Source: Streptomyces sp. S3(2020) (GTDB lineage: Bacteria > Actinomycetota > Actinomycetes > Streptomycetales > Streptomycetaceae). From it: a DNA stretch of 50,310 nucleotides. The stretch lies in the NCBI RefSeq assembly GCF_013044505.1, contig NZ_JABERD010000061.1:1-50310 (forward strand). Reading direction: 5' to 3'. Of the stretch, positions 41,233 to 50,055 are shown piece after piece. The position numbers and the translations under genes are program-made. Below the pieces are notes generated by a model, which worked only from the letters and a program-made list of their open reading frames with translations, was not told the origin of the DNA and made no database searches. Numbering within the stretch: the first letter of the stretch is position 1; every line of letters starts with the position of its first letter.

Positions 41233-41999
41233 GCAGCTACAAGGCCAGCTTCAAGGTGTGGCGCGGCGATGTGAAGGGCGGCGACCTGGAGGACTTCGCG
41301 GTCGAGGTCAACGACGGCGAGGTGGTCCTGGACATCATCCACCGGCTCCAGGCCACCCAGGCCCCCGACCTCGCGGTCCGCTGGAACTGCAAGGCGGGCA
41401 AGTGCGGTTCGTGCTCGGCGGAGATCAACGGCCGGCCGCGGCTGATGTGCATGACCCGCATGTCGGTCTTCACCCGGGAGGAGACGATCACCGTCACTCC
41501 CCTGCGGGCCTTCCCGGTCGTGCGCGACCTGGTCACGGACGTCGGCTTCAACTACGAGAAGGCGCGCGAGGTCCCGTCCTTCGTGCCGCCGCCGGAGCTG
41601 GGTCCCGGCGAGTACCGGATGATGCAGGAGGACGTGGACCGCTCGCAGGAGTTCCGCAAGTGCATCGAGTGCTTCCTGTGCCAGGACACCTGCCATGTCG
41701 TCCGTGACCACGAGGAGAACAAACCCGCGTTCGCCGGCCCCCGCTTCCTGATGCGGGTCGCCGAGCTGGACATGCATCCGCTGGACGCGGCGGAGGAGAG
41801 CGGCCTGGACCGCAAGAGGACGGCCCAGGACGAGCACGGCCTCGGCTACTGCAACATCACCAAGTGCTGCTCGGAGGTCTGCCCCGAGGGCATCAAGATC
41901 ACGGACAACGCGCTGATCCCGCTGAAGGAACGGGCGGTGGACCGCAAGTACGACCCGCTGGTGTGGCTGGGGTCGAAGATCAGGAGGAGGTCCTCGTAG
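41229..41999 (+). CDS. sdhB: Succinate dehydrogenase/fumarate reductase iron-sulfur subunit
   Basis: A 256-residue electron-transfer subunit. The N-terminal ferredoxin domain has the [2Fe-2S] ligands in NCKAGKCGSCSAEINGRPRL followed by MCM. The C-terminal domain has CIECFLCQDTCHVV and CNITKCCSEVCPEGI for the [4Fe-4S] and [3Fe-4S] clusters. GTG 41229 overlaps the sdhA stop by 4 bases (GTGA), so the two are translationally coupled. It relays electrons from the flavoprotein to the membrane anchor. The 3' end overlaps the convergent small membrane protein gene by 20 bases. Confidence 0.95.
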   Translation: MSSYKASFKVWRGDVKGGDLEDFAVEVNDGEVVLDIIHRLQATQAPDLAVRWNCKAGKCGSCSAEINGRPRLMCMTRMSVFTREETITVTPLRAFPVVRDLVTDVGFNYEKAREVPSFVPPPELGPGEYRMMQEDVDRSQEFRKCIECFLCQDTCHVVRDHEENKPAFAGPRFLMRVAELDMHPLDAAEESGLDRKRTAQDEHGLGYCNITKCCSEVCPEGIKITDNALIPLKERAVDRKYDPLVWLGSKIRRRSS

Positions 42000-42309
42000 C
42001 TCCCGTGTCCGCCGCGAACCGGGCCCGGTGCTGCACATACAGGCCGAGCCCGGCCACGGCCATGCCGGCCAGCGCGAACGGGAAGAAGCCGGGGTGCCGC
42101 GACTCGTCGAGCGGGCCCAGGTAGAGGAACGCGCCCGTCCCGGCCTGGTTCAGCAGCGTGCCGTATCCCCACACCCTGGGCCGGAGTATCTTCGCGCTTC
42201 CCCGCCCCGGGAGCAGCCAGCCCTTGGTGACGGCGGCCGTACCGATCGCCAGGCCGGCCGTGATCACCACGGCGCCCACGATCCCCAGCACCTCGTTCAT
42301 GGCGATCAT
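41980..42309 (-). CDS. Small membrane protein, four helices
   Basis: A 109-residue protein: MIAMNEVLGIVGAVVITAGLAIG (helix 1), GYGTLLNQAGTGAFLYLG (helix 2), FFPFALAGMAVAGLGLYVQH (helix 3) and a polar tail. I do not recognise a family. The ATG at 42309 overlaps the stop of the upstream phosphotransferase gene (ATGA); ATG 42300 is an alternative. It is likely co-translated with the phosphotransferase. Its last 20 bases overlap the convergent sdhB gene, so no room is left for a conventional terminator between them. Confidence 0.7.
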   Translation of the reverse strand: MIAMNEVLGIVGAVVITAGLAIGTAAVTKGWLLPGRGSAKILRPRVWGYGTLLNQAGTGAFLYLGPLDESRHPGFFPFALAGMAVAGLGLYVQHRARFAADTGATRTSS

Positions 42310-43289
42310 GCTTCCACGAGTTCCAGCACCCGCAAGAGATTTGACTCGGCGATGGCCCGCATGAAACCAGCGTTTGGGAAGTCGCCGTCCAGGAGCCGCA
42401 GCGGTCCGGCCACCAGACTGAGGTGCGTCGCCAGGCGGTAGAGGCTCAGCCGGTCCTCGTCCAGGCCGGGAACGCGCAGGGCGTCGTAGCGCGGCCCGAA
42501 GCGGATCCGCAGGAAGACGTGCTCCCATTCCACGTCGAAGTACATGAGGCCCTCGATGTCGATGAGGGCGGGTCGGCCGTCGGTGTCCAGCAGGACGTGG
42601 TCGGGGCCGAGTTCACCGTGGATCAGGGTGTGCCGGTCGCGCGGGCGGACGGCGGCGGCGAGCTCCCCGATCCTGGCCGTCAGCCGGTCCGCCACCGCGG
42701 CGATCCGGGGATCTCGTACGGCGGTGGCGGCGATGTCGCGCAGAGCGCCCTCGGTGATCCGCTGCGCGCAGGAACTCGCCGCCGAGTCACCGCCGTTGTC
42801 GACGACCACGACCTTCCCGAAGCCCGGGGCCTCGTGCGTGTGCAGCAGCGCGAGTTCGTCGGCCAGCCGTTCCAGGGAGGCGCGCGCCGCGACCGGGTCC
42901 CGCTCCAGGGCCTGCTCCAGGCTGCCGCCCGTGAGGTCCTCCATGATCGCCACGTCCGCGGGGACATGGGTGTGCGTGGCGTCGACGTGCAGGAGGCGGG
43001 GGGTGCGGACGCCCGCCGCGGCGAGACGGTCGTGCGCGGCCGTGAACACATCGAGGCTGGAGCCCGCCGAGAAGGGGTCGCGCAGGTCGGAGGGGCCGGC
43101 GTCCCAGTAGTCCTCGTCGGCCGACCAGACGTAGGCGACCGCCGTGGTCCCGTCGTCGAGGGCGAGCCGGTAGACGCCCTTCTTGGAGCCGCCGCGCAGC
43201 CGGGTCACTGCGGCCGGGGTACGCCCCAGTGCGGTGTGCACGAGCGGGGCGAGGTCGTCGCGGGTGAGGAACTTCCGGGTGGCGGTCAC
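42306..43289 (-). CDS. Phosphotransferase of the APH/choline kinase fold with altered catalytic loop
   Basis: A 327-residue protein with an ATP-binding N-lobe (GGSKKGVYRLALDDGTTAVAYVW) and an APH-type C-lobe. The catalytic loop reads LIHGELGPDHVLLD where the family consensus is HGDxxxxN: the catalytic Asp is Glu and the metal-binding Asn is His. The DFG-equivalent is IDIEG. Either activity is altered or the substrate chemistry differs; it may also be a non-catalytic binding protein. It is translationally coupled to the small membrane protein downstream. The start ATG at 43289 gives a normal length. The substrate is unknown; resistance is not implied. Confidence 0.78.
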   Translation of the reverse strand: MTATRKFLTRDDLAPLVHTALGRTPAAVTRLRGGSKKGVYRLALDDGTTAVAYVWSADEDYWDAGPSDLRDPFSAGSSLDVFTAAHDRLAAAGVRTPRLLHVDATHTHVPADVAIMEDLTGGSLEQALERDPVAARASLERLADELALLHTHEAPGFGKVVVVDNGGDSAASSCAQRITEGALRDIAATAVRDPRIAAVADRLTARIGELAAAVRPRDRHTLIHGELGPDHVLLDTDGRPALIDIEGLMYFDVEWEHVFLRIRFGPRYDALRVPGLDEDRLSLYRLATHLSLVAGPLRLLDGDFPNAGFMRAIAESNLLRVLELVEA

Positions 43290-43334
43290 CGCCAGATCGT
43301 CGCAGCCGTTCCCGACGGACCGCCTCCGCTTTTC

Positions 43335-44450
43335 TCAGCGCACCCAGTCCCTCTCGTACGCCGTCCAGTCCGCCTCCGTCGCCGCGAAGTCGACGTACAG
43401 GGCCACGCCGAAGCGGGCGCGGTCCGCGTCCGTGCGTGACAGGCCGAGCCGCACGCCCCGGACGGCGGCCCGGACCGTCTCGGCGGCGGCGCGGTGGCCG
43501 AGGTCGTTCTCGTGGAAGAACGGCAGCCCCATGAGGAGGTCCGTCGAGGGCGGGGTCACCTCCAGGGCCAGCGAGGTCTGCTGGGCGACGTAACCGCCGT
43601 ACAGGCTCTCCAGGGGCATCGCCGTGTCGTACGACATCACCGCGATCTGGTCGACGCGGCGCGCGACCTGCCCGAAGTACTCCTGCGACCACCACTTGGG
43701 ATGCCCGGTGAGGGCGCCCGCGACCCGGTGCAGTGCCGGGAGCGGGTCGATCTGGTGGGCGGCGATCGAGAGGGGGACGCCGTGGCCGCGGGTGACCGTG
43801 CGGAGCGAGTCGAGGAGGGTGAGGTAGTCCTGGTCGCCAGAGTGGAGGGGCTCCAGGTCGAAGTGGACGCCGTCGAAGCCGGTGGCGAGGATCTCGCGGG
43901 TGGAGCGCACCACGGCGGCCCGGGTCGCCGCGCGGTCGAGGTGCAGACCGTCGGGGTTCTCGTTCGCGAGCTCGTCACCGAGCCAGGCCTGCACACGGAT
44001 GCCCGGCGCCGCGCTGTGCAGGGTGGTGATGAGCCGGCGGGCCCGGGGATACGACGACTTCGGCAGGGTTCCGTCGTGCTCCAGAGGGCCCGAGTGGACG
44101 TAGAGGTCGCGGATGCCGGTCGACTCCAGGCGTTCGGCGAGTGCGGTGACGTCGTTGTCGGTCTTGCGGCCGTCCACCCAGGCGTGGCCGAGCCAGATCG
44201 CGTCCCGGTTGCGGGTGTAGGTGCCGTCCGCGGGGTCGCCGGTGTAGTTGACGCGCAGCGCTACGGCCGCGGCGAGGGTGGGGAGCAGCAGGGTCAGTGC
44301 CAGGGCGAGGGCGAGGCGCTTGAGCCATCGTTTCCAGCGCCCCGCACCGCCTTTGCCGCCTTCGCCATCGGGTGCGGGAGGCCCCGGCGAGGGTTCCCCG
44401 GCCTCGGCGACCGTGGGTCCGTTCTCGTCGCCGGTCCCTGTCCCGCTCAT
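43335..44450 (-). CDS. Membrane-anchored glycoside hydrolase family 18-like protein
   Basis: A 371-residue protein. A polar Gly/Pro-rich N-terminus (~40 residues) is followed by basic residues and one membrane helix (LALALALTLLLPTLAAAVAL), leaving the rest outside the cell. The domain is a TIM-barrel with the chitinase-like motif FDGVHFDLEPL (the DxxxDxE signature is complete) and the later strand IAVMSYD, as in spore-peptidoglycan glucosidases and chitinases. The substrate could be peptidoglycan or chitin. ATG 44450 has GGGGAG upstream; an ATG at 44531 without ribosome site would add 27 residues. It is divergently arranged with the 44544 gene. Confidence 0.75.
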   Translation of the reverse strand: MSGTGTGDENGPTVAEAGEPSPGPPAPDGEGGKGGAGRWKRWLKRLALALALTLLLPTLAAAVALRVNYTGDPADGTYTRNRDAIWLGHAWVDGRKTDNDVTALAERLESTGIRDLYVHSGPLEHDGTLPKSSYPRARRLITTLHSAAPGIRVQAWLGDELANENPDGLHLDRAATRAAVVRSTREILATGFDGVHFDLEPLHSGDQDYLTLLDSLRTVTRGHGVPLSIAAHQIDPLPALHRVAGALTGHPKWWSQEYFGQVARRVDQIAVMSYDTAMPLESLYGGYVAQQTSLALEVTPPSTDLLMGLPFFHENDLGHRAAAETVRAAVRGVRLGLSRTDADRARFGVALYVDFAATEADWTAYERDWVR

Positions 44451-44543
44451 CCCCGTGTCTCCCCTTTCCGGTCCGTGCCCCGCCGCTCCACCCCTGCCCC
44501 ACCCCGGTCGCGCCGCCGCATTCCTGCTCATACGCTCAGAAAT

Positions 44544-46067
44544 GTGACGTCATCCTTGTTCCGGGGCCGGCCGCGGCGCGCGACCTCGCACATATCCGTG
44601 CGGGTGGCGCACACCCTGCTGGGCGGGCTGGCCGGAGTGGTGTGGCTGGTGCTGCCGGGAACGACGTTCGACGAGGGTGCCGCGGTTGCGGGACCCCGGA
44701 CGGGGACCGTGCAGCGGGTGGAGGCCCAGGAGGACGAGTCCTCGGCCGCCGACCTCGTGCTTCCGCTCCTCGCGGTGGGCGCCGCGGGCGCGGTCGCGGG
44801 ATACACCTATGTACGGCGTACCCGGCGCGCCCGGACCCGCACCACACCCGGCGGTTCCCTCGTCGCGCCCTGGACACCGTCCACCGGTGAACTCGACGCG
44901 CAGGCGAAGGCGTTGCTCGTCACGGCCGACGACTGCGTCCGCGGCAGCCGTGCGCAACTCGGCTTCGTCGAGGCACGGTTCGGGGAGACCGCCGTGGCAC
45001 CCCTCGCGGCGGCGCTGCGGGACGCGGAGGGCGAGCTGACGGCCGCGTTCCGGATGCGGCAGCAGTACGACGACGGCGTACCGGAGGAGGCCGCGGCCCG
45101 GCGGCACGCGCTCGCCGGGATCGTCGGACGGTGTGAGGAGGCCGGGCGGCGGCTGGACGGGGAGGCGGCCGGGTTCGACCTGTTGCGGGCCCTGGAGAAG
45201 GGCCTGGGCGAGGCCCTGGAGATCGCCGAGGGCCGCTTCCGGGCGCTGGCCGGCCGCACCGGGACCGTCGAGGCGCTCCTCGCCGACTGGCGCGAGCGGT
45301 ACGCCCCCTCCGCCACCGCCCCCGTCACCGGCCACACCGAACAGGCCAAGGACCGCCTGGTGTTCGCCACCCTCCGCCTCAACCAGTCCCGCCAGTGCGC
45401 CGACCGCGCGGAGACCGAGAGGGCCGCCCTCCACCTCCGTGCCGCCGAGGGCGCGATCGCCCAGGCCGCCGTCTTCCTCGACGGCGTCGAACGGCTCGGT
45501 GCGGCGCTGGCGAGCGCCGAGGCCCTGGTGCCGACGGCACTGACCGGGGCGGAGGCGGAGCTCGCGAGGGCACGGTCGCGGCCGGCCGATGTACCCAGCG
45601 GTGAGCTGTGGGCCCGGATCCTGCATGCCGACGGCGCCCTGGCCGTCGTACGGGACGAACGGACCACCGGACCGTCCGATCCGCTCGCCGCCCTGCGGCG
45701 GATCGTGCGGTCGGTCGCGCCGCTGACGGCGGAGCCGACGGCCGGGGTGCTGGGAGCAGCCGCCCTGCTGGTCGGCCGTACCGCGATATCCGCCGCGGAC
45801 GATGTCGTCGCGACCCATCGGGGCGCGGTGGGCGCGGCGGCCCGCACCCGGCTGGCGGAGGCGTCACGGCTGCTCGCCGAGGACCCGACGGCCGCGGACG
45901 AGTACGCCGGGGCGGCGCGCGACCTGGCCGAGCAGGACGTACGCGTGTACGGCAACCCGGCTGCGGAGCACGAGAGCGGGGTCGCGGGGGCGATCCTGGG
46001 CGGGGTGCTGCTGGACGCCGAGACTCCCACGACCTTCGGCGGCCCACGGACGCGAACGCGGGCGTGA
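44544..46067 (+). CDS. Membrane-anchored helical protein of unknown function
   Basis: A 507-residue protein. The N-terminal hydrophobic stretch (AHTLLGGLAGVVWLVLPG) and a second helix (LVLPLLAVGAAGAVAGYTYV) near residue 75 anchor it. The following ~400 residues are almost all alpha-helical, Ala/Arg/Glu-rich and coiled-coil-like. It resembles the C-terminal helical half of Streptomyces TPM-domain proteins but has no recognisable TPM domain. The start is GTG 44544, without an evident ribosome site, so translation may be leaderless. It shares a 93-base divergent promoter region with the GH18-like gene and is convergent with the PP2C gene. Function is unknown. Confidence 0.7.
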   Translation: MTSSLFRGRPRRATSHISVRVAHTLLGGLAGVVWLVLPGTTFDEGAAVAGPRTGTVQRVEAQEDESSAADLVLPLLAVGAAGAVAGYTYVRRTRRARTRTTPGGSLVAPWTPSTGELDAQAKALLVTADDCVRGSRAQLGFVEARFGETAVAPLAAALRDAEGELTAAFRMRQQYDDGVPEEAAARRHALAGIVGRCEEAGRRLDGEAAGFDLLRALEKGLGEALEIAEGRFRALAGRTGTVEALLADWRERYAPSATAPVTGHTEQAKDRLVFATLRLNQSRQCADRAETERAALHLRAAEGAIAQAAVFLDGVERLGAALASAEALVPTALTGAEAELARARSRPADVPSGELWARILHADGALAVVRDERTTGPSDPLAALRRIVRSVAPLTAEPTAGVLGAAALLVGRTAISAADDVVATHRGAVGAAARTRLAEASRLLAEDPTAADEYAGAARDLAEQDVRVYGNPAAEHESGVAGAILGGVLLDAETPTTFGGPRTRTRA

Positions 46068-46095
46068 ACAGCCACGGACGACCCGGCAGGCGAGC

Positions 46096-48771
46096 TCAGA
46101 ACAGGCTGAGCAAGGCCTCCGCCGGGTCCGCCAACCCCGTCTCCCCGTCCGGCAGCGGCAGCTCGAACCACACCGTCTTCCCCAGCGGTGTCCGGCGCGA
46201 CCCCCACGCGGCGCTGAGCAGCCCGACCAGCTGCAACCCCCGCCCGCCTTCGTCCGTGTCCCGCGCCCGCCGCCGCCGCGGCTGGACCAGTCCGGAGTCC
46301 CACACCTCGCACACCAGGGTCCGGTCCAGCAGCAGCCGCAATCTGATCTCGCCCTCGCCGTACCGCAGGGCGTTCGTCACCAGCTCACTGACGAGCAGCT
46401 CCGTCGTGTCGACCAGGGGCTCCAGATCCCATGACAGCAACTGCCCACGGGCGTACTCGCGCGCCCGCCCCACGCTCCGCGGCTCCCGCGGCAGCGTCCA
46501 GTCCCCGACGGAGTCCGCGGGCAGGCCCTGGACACGTGCCATCAGCAGGGCGATGTCGTCCTCGCCGTGGTGGGTGTCGAGGGTGTTGAGGACGTGGTCG
46601 CAGACGTCCTCCAGGGGCGCGGAGGGGTCGGTGAGGGCGCCCACGAAGGCCTGGAGGCCCTCGTCGAGGGGATGATCGCGGCTTTCGACCAGTCCATCCG
46701 TGTAGAGCGCGAGCAGGGCGCCTTCGGGTAGTTCGACCTCGACCTCCTCGAAGGGCTCGCCACCGACGCCGAGCGGCATCCCGGGCGGCACGTCGAGCAT
46801 GAGCGCGTCCTCGCCGGGCTCGACCAGCACCGGCGGCAGATGGCCCGCGTTGGCGAAGGTGCAGCGGCGGGTCACCGAGTCGTAGACCGCGTACACGCAG
46901 GTCGCCAGGTACACCTCGGACAGGTCCGCCTCACGGGGCCGGCGGGCCGCTCGGGTGGCCTGCTGAACGCCGCCCGGCGCACCGAGGCCGCGCGCGATCT
47001 CGTCCAACGCGCTCAGCACTTCGGCCGGTTCGAGGTCCAGCAGTGCCAGGGTCCGTACGGCGGAACGCAGTTCACCCATCGCCACGGCCGCCCGCAGCCC
47101 GCGGCCCATCACGTCACCGACGACCAACGCCGTACGGTGCCCGGGCAGTTCGATGACGTCGAACCAGTCGCCGCCGACCTCGCTGGGCCGGTCGGCGGAG
47201 GAGTTGCCCGGCAGATAGCGGCAGGCGATGTCCAGGCCCGAGGCGACCGGGTCGCCCGGGGGCAGCAGGGACCGCTGAAGTATCAACGCCCGCTCGTGCT
47301 CACGCCGGTACAGCCGGGCGTTGTCGATACAGACCGCCGCGCGGGCCGCCAGCTCCACCGCCAGATCCCGGTCCCGGTCCCCGAACGGCTCGCTGCCCTT
47401 CGTACGGGCGAACTGCGCCAGTCCTACGACGGTGTCGTGGGCGACCATCGGCACGGCGAGCGTGGACTGCGCCAGGCCGCCCTCCTCGGCCGGGATGAAC
47501 AGGGGGCGGGCGGTGCGCAGGGCGTCCGCGTTGGGCGAGTTGAAGGGGAAGTGGTGGACGGCGCCGACCTGGACGGGCGGGCCCGAGCCGATGAAGGGGA
47601 CGTCGGAGACCGCGCTGGCGAAGGCGACGCGGCGGAGTTCCGCGCTGCCGTCGGCGAGCCCCGGCGGGGCCTCGTCGCCCGCCAGGAGCCCTTGGTAGAG
47701 GTCGACCGTGGCCAGGTCGCAGAAGCCGGGGACCACGACGTCCAGGAGTTCGCGGGCCGTGGTCTCCAGGTCGAGGGAGTTGCCTATCCGGGCGCCGGCC
47801 TCGTTCAGAAGGGCGAGATTGCGCCGCGCCGCGGCCGCTTCCCGGGCTGCCGCGCGGCGGGCCGTGATGTCGGTCGCGAGCCAGGCGATGCCGATGGGGC
47901 GGCCGGAGCCGCTGCGCACGCGGTACAGGTTGACCGACCAGTGGCGGCGCTCGTCGGAGCCGGGCAGGAAGCCGGTGACGTGCATGTCCGTGATGGATTC
48001 GCCGCTCTCCAGGACGCGGCGCAGGGTGGCCGCCACCCGCTCGGCCTCGGGGCGGGGCAGATAGTCGCCGACCCCCTTGCCGCGGTGGTCGTCGGGGGTG
48101 CCGCCGAAGAGGGAGGCGAAGCGATGGTTGGCCCGCCGGACCCGCAGATCGGGGTCGATCAGCAGAAAGCCGAAAGGAGATTGACCGAAAATCGACTGCG
48201 AGGCGGCAAGGTCGGTCTCTATCCGCCGCAGGGTGCGGACGTCGACGACGATACAGACGGCGGCCCGCTCACCCTCCGCGGTCTGCGTCGGCATGACGTA
48301 GACCTCCGCCAGCCCCTCCTCGCCCGCCTCCCGGTCGGCCGACTCCGGCACCCGGAAGGGGACCACTCCGGTCCACTCGCGGCCGTCGAGGATCTCGGCC
48401 ATCTTGCGCTGGCCGACCTCGCGCTGGCCGGCGTCGATGAACGCCTCGATGGGGTCCATGCCGACGGCCCGGTCGGCGGGGATCCCGAAGAGCTGCTCGG
48501 CACGCAGACTCCACTGGTCCACGAGGCCGTCGGGGCCGATGGAGAAGGACGCGACCTTGATGTAGTCGTAGATCGAGCCGGGCGGGCTGCTCTGCCACAT
48601 CGCGTCGCCCCGCGGGGCGCCAGCGGCTCCGCCGGGTTCACCGGTGGATTCCAGGCCTGTTCCGCCCATGGCACCACGCGTCACGTCCGCCGCGGTGTCA
48701 CCCGCGGCCTCCGACCTCGCGCCGTCCGACGGGTCCTCGGACTCCGTGGCCTTCGCTGGTATCTCGCTCAC
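46096..48771 (-). CDS. PAS-PAS-GAF-PP2C (SpoIIE) phosphatase with C-terminal anti-sigma-type ATPase domain
   Basis: An 891-residue cytoplasmic signalling protein. GTG 48771 follows GGAGGGG; an open frame to 48990 has no support. Approximate domains: PAS 65-170, PAS 195-300, GAF 310-460, PP2C/SpoIIE 490-730, HATPase_c_2 750-885. Phosphatase metal ligands are intact (EVGGDWFDV, VVGDVMGRG, LYTDGLVE, EDDIALL). The ATPase domain has ELLVSELVTNALRYGEG and GRGLQLVGLLSAAWG. Such proteins regulate anti-anti-sigma factors by dephosphorylation and may also bind or phosphorylate them. No STAS or sigma gene lies within the window. The PAS and GAF domains suggest redox, light or ligand sensing. Confidence 0.92.
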   Translation of the reverse strand: MSEIPAKATESEDPSDGARSEAAGDTAADVTRGAMGGTGLESTGEPGGAAGAPRGDAMWQSSPPGSIYDYIKVASFSIGPDGLVDQWSLRAEQLFGIPADRAVGMDPIEAFIDAGQREVGQRKMAEILDGREWTGVVPFRVPESADREAGEEGLAEVYVMPTQTAEGERAAVCIVVDVRTLRRIETDLAASQSIFGQSPFGFLLIDPDLRVRRANHRFASLFGGTPDDHRGKGVGDYLPRPEAERVAATLRRVLESGESITDMHVTGFLPGSDERRHWSVNLYRVRSGSGRPIGIAWLATDITARRAAAREAAAARRNLALLNEAGARIGNSLDLETTARELLDVVVPGFCDLATVDLYQGLLAGDEAPPGLADGSAELRRVAFASAVSDVPFIGSGPPVQVGAVHHFPFNSPNADALRTARPLFIPAEEGGLAQSTLAVPMVAHDTVVGLAQFARTKGSEPFGDRDRDLAVELAARAAVCIDNARLYRREHERALILQRSLLPPGDPVASGLDIACRYLPGNSSADRPSEVGGDWFDVIELPGHRTALVVGDVMGRGLRAAVAMGELRSAVRTLALLDLEPAEVLSALDEIARGLGAPGGVQQATRAARRPREADLSEVYLATCVYAVYDSVTRRCTFANAGHLPPVLVEPGEDALMLDVPPGMPLGVGGEPFEEVEVELPEGALLALYTDGLVESRDHPLDEGLQAFVGALTDPSAPLEDVCDHVLNTLDTHHGEDDIALLMARVQGLPADSVGDWTLPREPRSVGRAREYARGQLLSWDLEPLVDTTELLVSELVTNALRYGEGEIRLRLLLDRTLVCEVWDSGLVQPRRRRARDTDEGGRGLQLVGLLSAAWGSRRTPLGKTVWFELPLPDGETGLADPAEALLSLF

Positions 48772-49032
48772 GCGAACCGTCCCCTCCAGCTCACCGCGTC
48801 CGGCACCGGTCACCGGCAGCGGCTGCCCGCAGTATCCAGCACTACGGCGCCGCACAACACGGTGTTCACGATCACAGCACGGTCCCAGCGTTTTTTGGAC
48901 CGCACCGCGACAACACTTCCAGTCTTCTAACCAGCCGACACACTGTCGAATCACGTACTCCGGCAACCGCCAGTGGCCTGAACCAGTCACTGGACAGCGC
49001 GGGCGGGGCCGTACAGCCCGGACGGGCCCGGT

Positions 49033-49485
49033 TCATTCCGGGACCGCGAGCTCGAACCACACCGTCTTGCCCGCCTCACCTGGTCTGGTGCCCCAGCGGC
49101 GCGAGGAGTGGGCGACCAGTTGCAGACCCCGGCCGCTCTCGTCCTCGGGGTGGGCGACCCGTTCCCGCGGCGGGTCCGGGAGCGGGTCGGAGACCTCGAC
49201 CAGCAGGACGTCACCGAGGCCGCTGGGGCGGACGAGACGGACGCCGATGGGTCCGGTCGCGTGCCGCAGCGCGTTGGTCACCAGTTCGCTGACCAGCAGG
49301 GTCGTGATGTCGGCCACGCTGTCGAGGTTCCAGTCGCGCAGCCGGGCGCGGACGGCGACGCGGGCGGCGCGTACGGCGCCGGGGTCCGCGGGAAAGGTCC
49401 AGTCGGCGCAGTCGCCTTCGGTGTCGATCACGCCGATCACTTCCCAGGCCACACCCATGTCCGGTTTCATGGGGTTAATGGGCAC
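49033..49485 (-). CDS. Anti-sigma-factor-type ATP-binding protein (HATPase_c_2)
   Basis: A 150-residue GHKL-fold protein of the RsbW/SpoIIAB-like family abundant in Streptomyces. The N-box is TTLLVSELVTNALRHATG and the G-box region is DESGRGLQLVAHSSRRWG, ending GKTVWFELAVPE. The closing segment strongly resembles the C-terminal domain of the adjacent PP2C protein, so they probably share ancestry or a partner. Lacking other domains, it would act as an anti-sigma factor or kinase. The start is uncertain: ATG 49485, 49470 or 49458 are all possible and none has a strong ribosome site. Confidence 0.85.
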   Translation of the reverse strand: MPINPMKPDMGVAWEVIGVIDTEGDCADWTFPADPGAVRAARVAVRARLRDWNLDSVADITTLLVSELVTNALRHATGPIGVRLVRPSGLGDVLLVEVSDPLPDPPRERVAHPEDESGRGLQLVAHSSRRWGTRPGEAGKTVWFELAVPE

Positions 49486-49590
49486 ATACCCGATATCAGG
49501 GGCGTGGTACCGCGTGGGAGGGCGCGTTGTGGTGCGAACGGCGTAGCGGGGGGCGCCTACGAGACCGGGGGTGCCTGTTGCGTAGCGGCC

Positions 49591-49635
49591 GCGGGTGCGT
49601 TGCGGCTTGTCGCGCAGTTCCCCGCGCCCCTGAGG
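49591..49635 (-). repeat. Dispersed 3'-end repeat, copy B
   Basis: Reads on the minus strand TCAGGGGCGCGGGGAACTGC starting 5 bases after the Nudix stop codon. It matches copy A (416-461) over about 45 bases with three mismatches and the same distance from the stop. Confidence 0.78.
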
Positions 49636-49638
49636 CAG

Positions 49639-50034
49639 CTACAGCCGGGCGGCGATTTCACGTACCGCCTCTACGTCCTGGTCCAGCCACGGCACGTCCC
49701 AGAGCTCGGCCGGGGTCAGCCAGCGCAGTTCGTCGTGGTCCTGCAGGGGCTTGGGATCCGCGGACTTCGGGAGCAGTCTCGCCGTCCAGACCTGGAGGAC
49801 GTACGGGGGTTTCAGCGGCCACTCCCCCGGGATCCGCTCCCCCACTTCCGCCTCTACGCCCAGTTCCTCGCGCAGCTCGCGCTCCAGCGCCGCCTCGGGC
49901 GTCTCGCCGGGTTCGACCTTGCCGCCCGGCAGCTCCCAGCGGCCGGCCAGTTCGGGGGGCGCGCTGCGGCGGGCGGCCAGGAGGCGGCCGGTGTCGAGGA
50001 GGGCGGCTCCGACCACCACGGTCCGTTCGGTCAT
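49639..50034 (-). CDS. Nudix hydrolase, MutT/CTP pyrophosphohydrolase-like
   Basis: A 131-residue Nudix protein. The complete Nudix box is at residues 38-60 (GKVEPGETPEAALERELREE followed by LGV), with the RWELPGG entry typical of MutT-like house-cleaning enzymes. It would hydrolyse a nucleoside triphosphate such as 8-oxo-dGTP or a modified CTP to the monophosphate and pyrophosphate. Length is normal. It precedes copy B of the dispersed repeat. The SPOR-like gene upstream is in the same direction with a 21-base gap and may be co-transcribed. Confidence 0.92.
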   Translation of the reverse strand: MTERTVVVGAALLDTGRLLAARRSAPPELAGRWELPGGKVEPGETPEAALERELREELGVEAEVGERIPGEWPLKPPYVLQVWTARLLPKSADPKPLQDHDELRWLTPAELWDVPWLDQDVEAVREIAARL

Positions 50035-50055
50035 GGACCGGAGCCTACGTGTGGG

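Noticed and set aside
48772..48990. N-terminal extension of the PP2C protein to ATG 48990
   Set aside because: GTG 48771 has a strong ribosome site and the extension is of intergenic composition.
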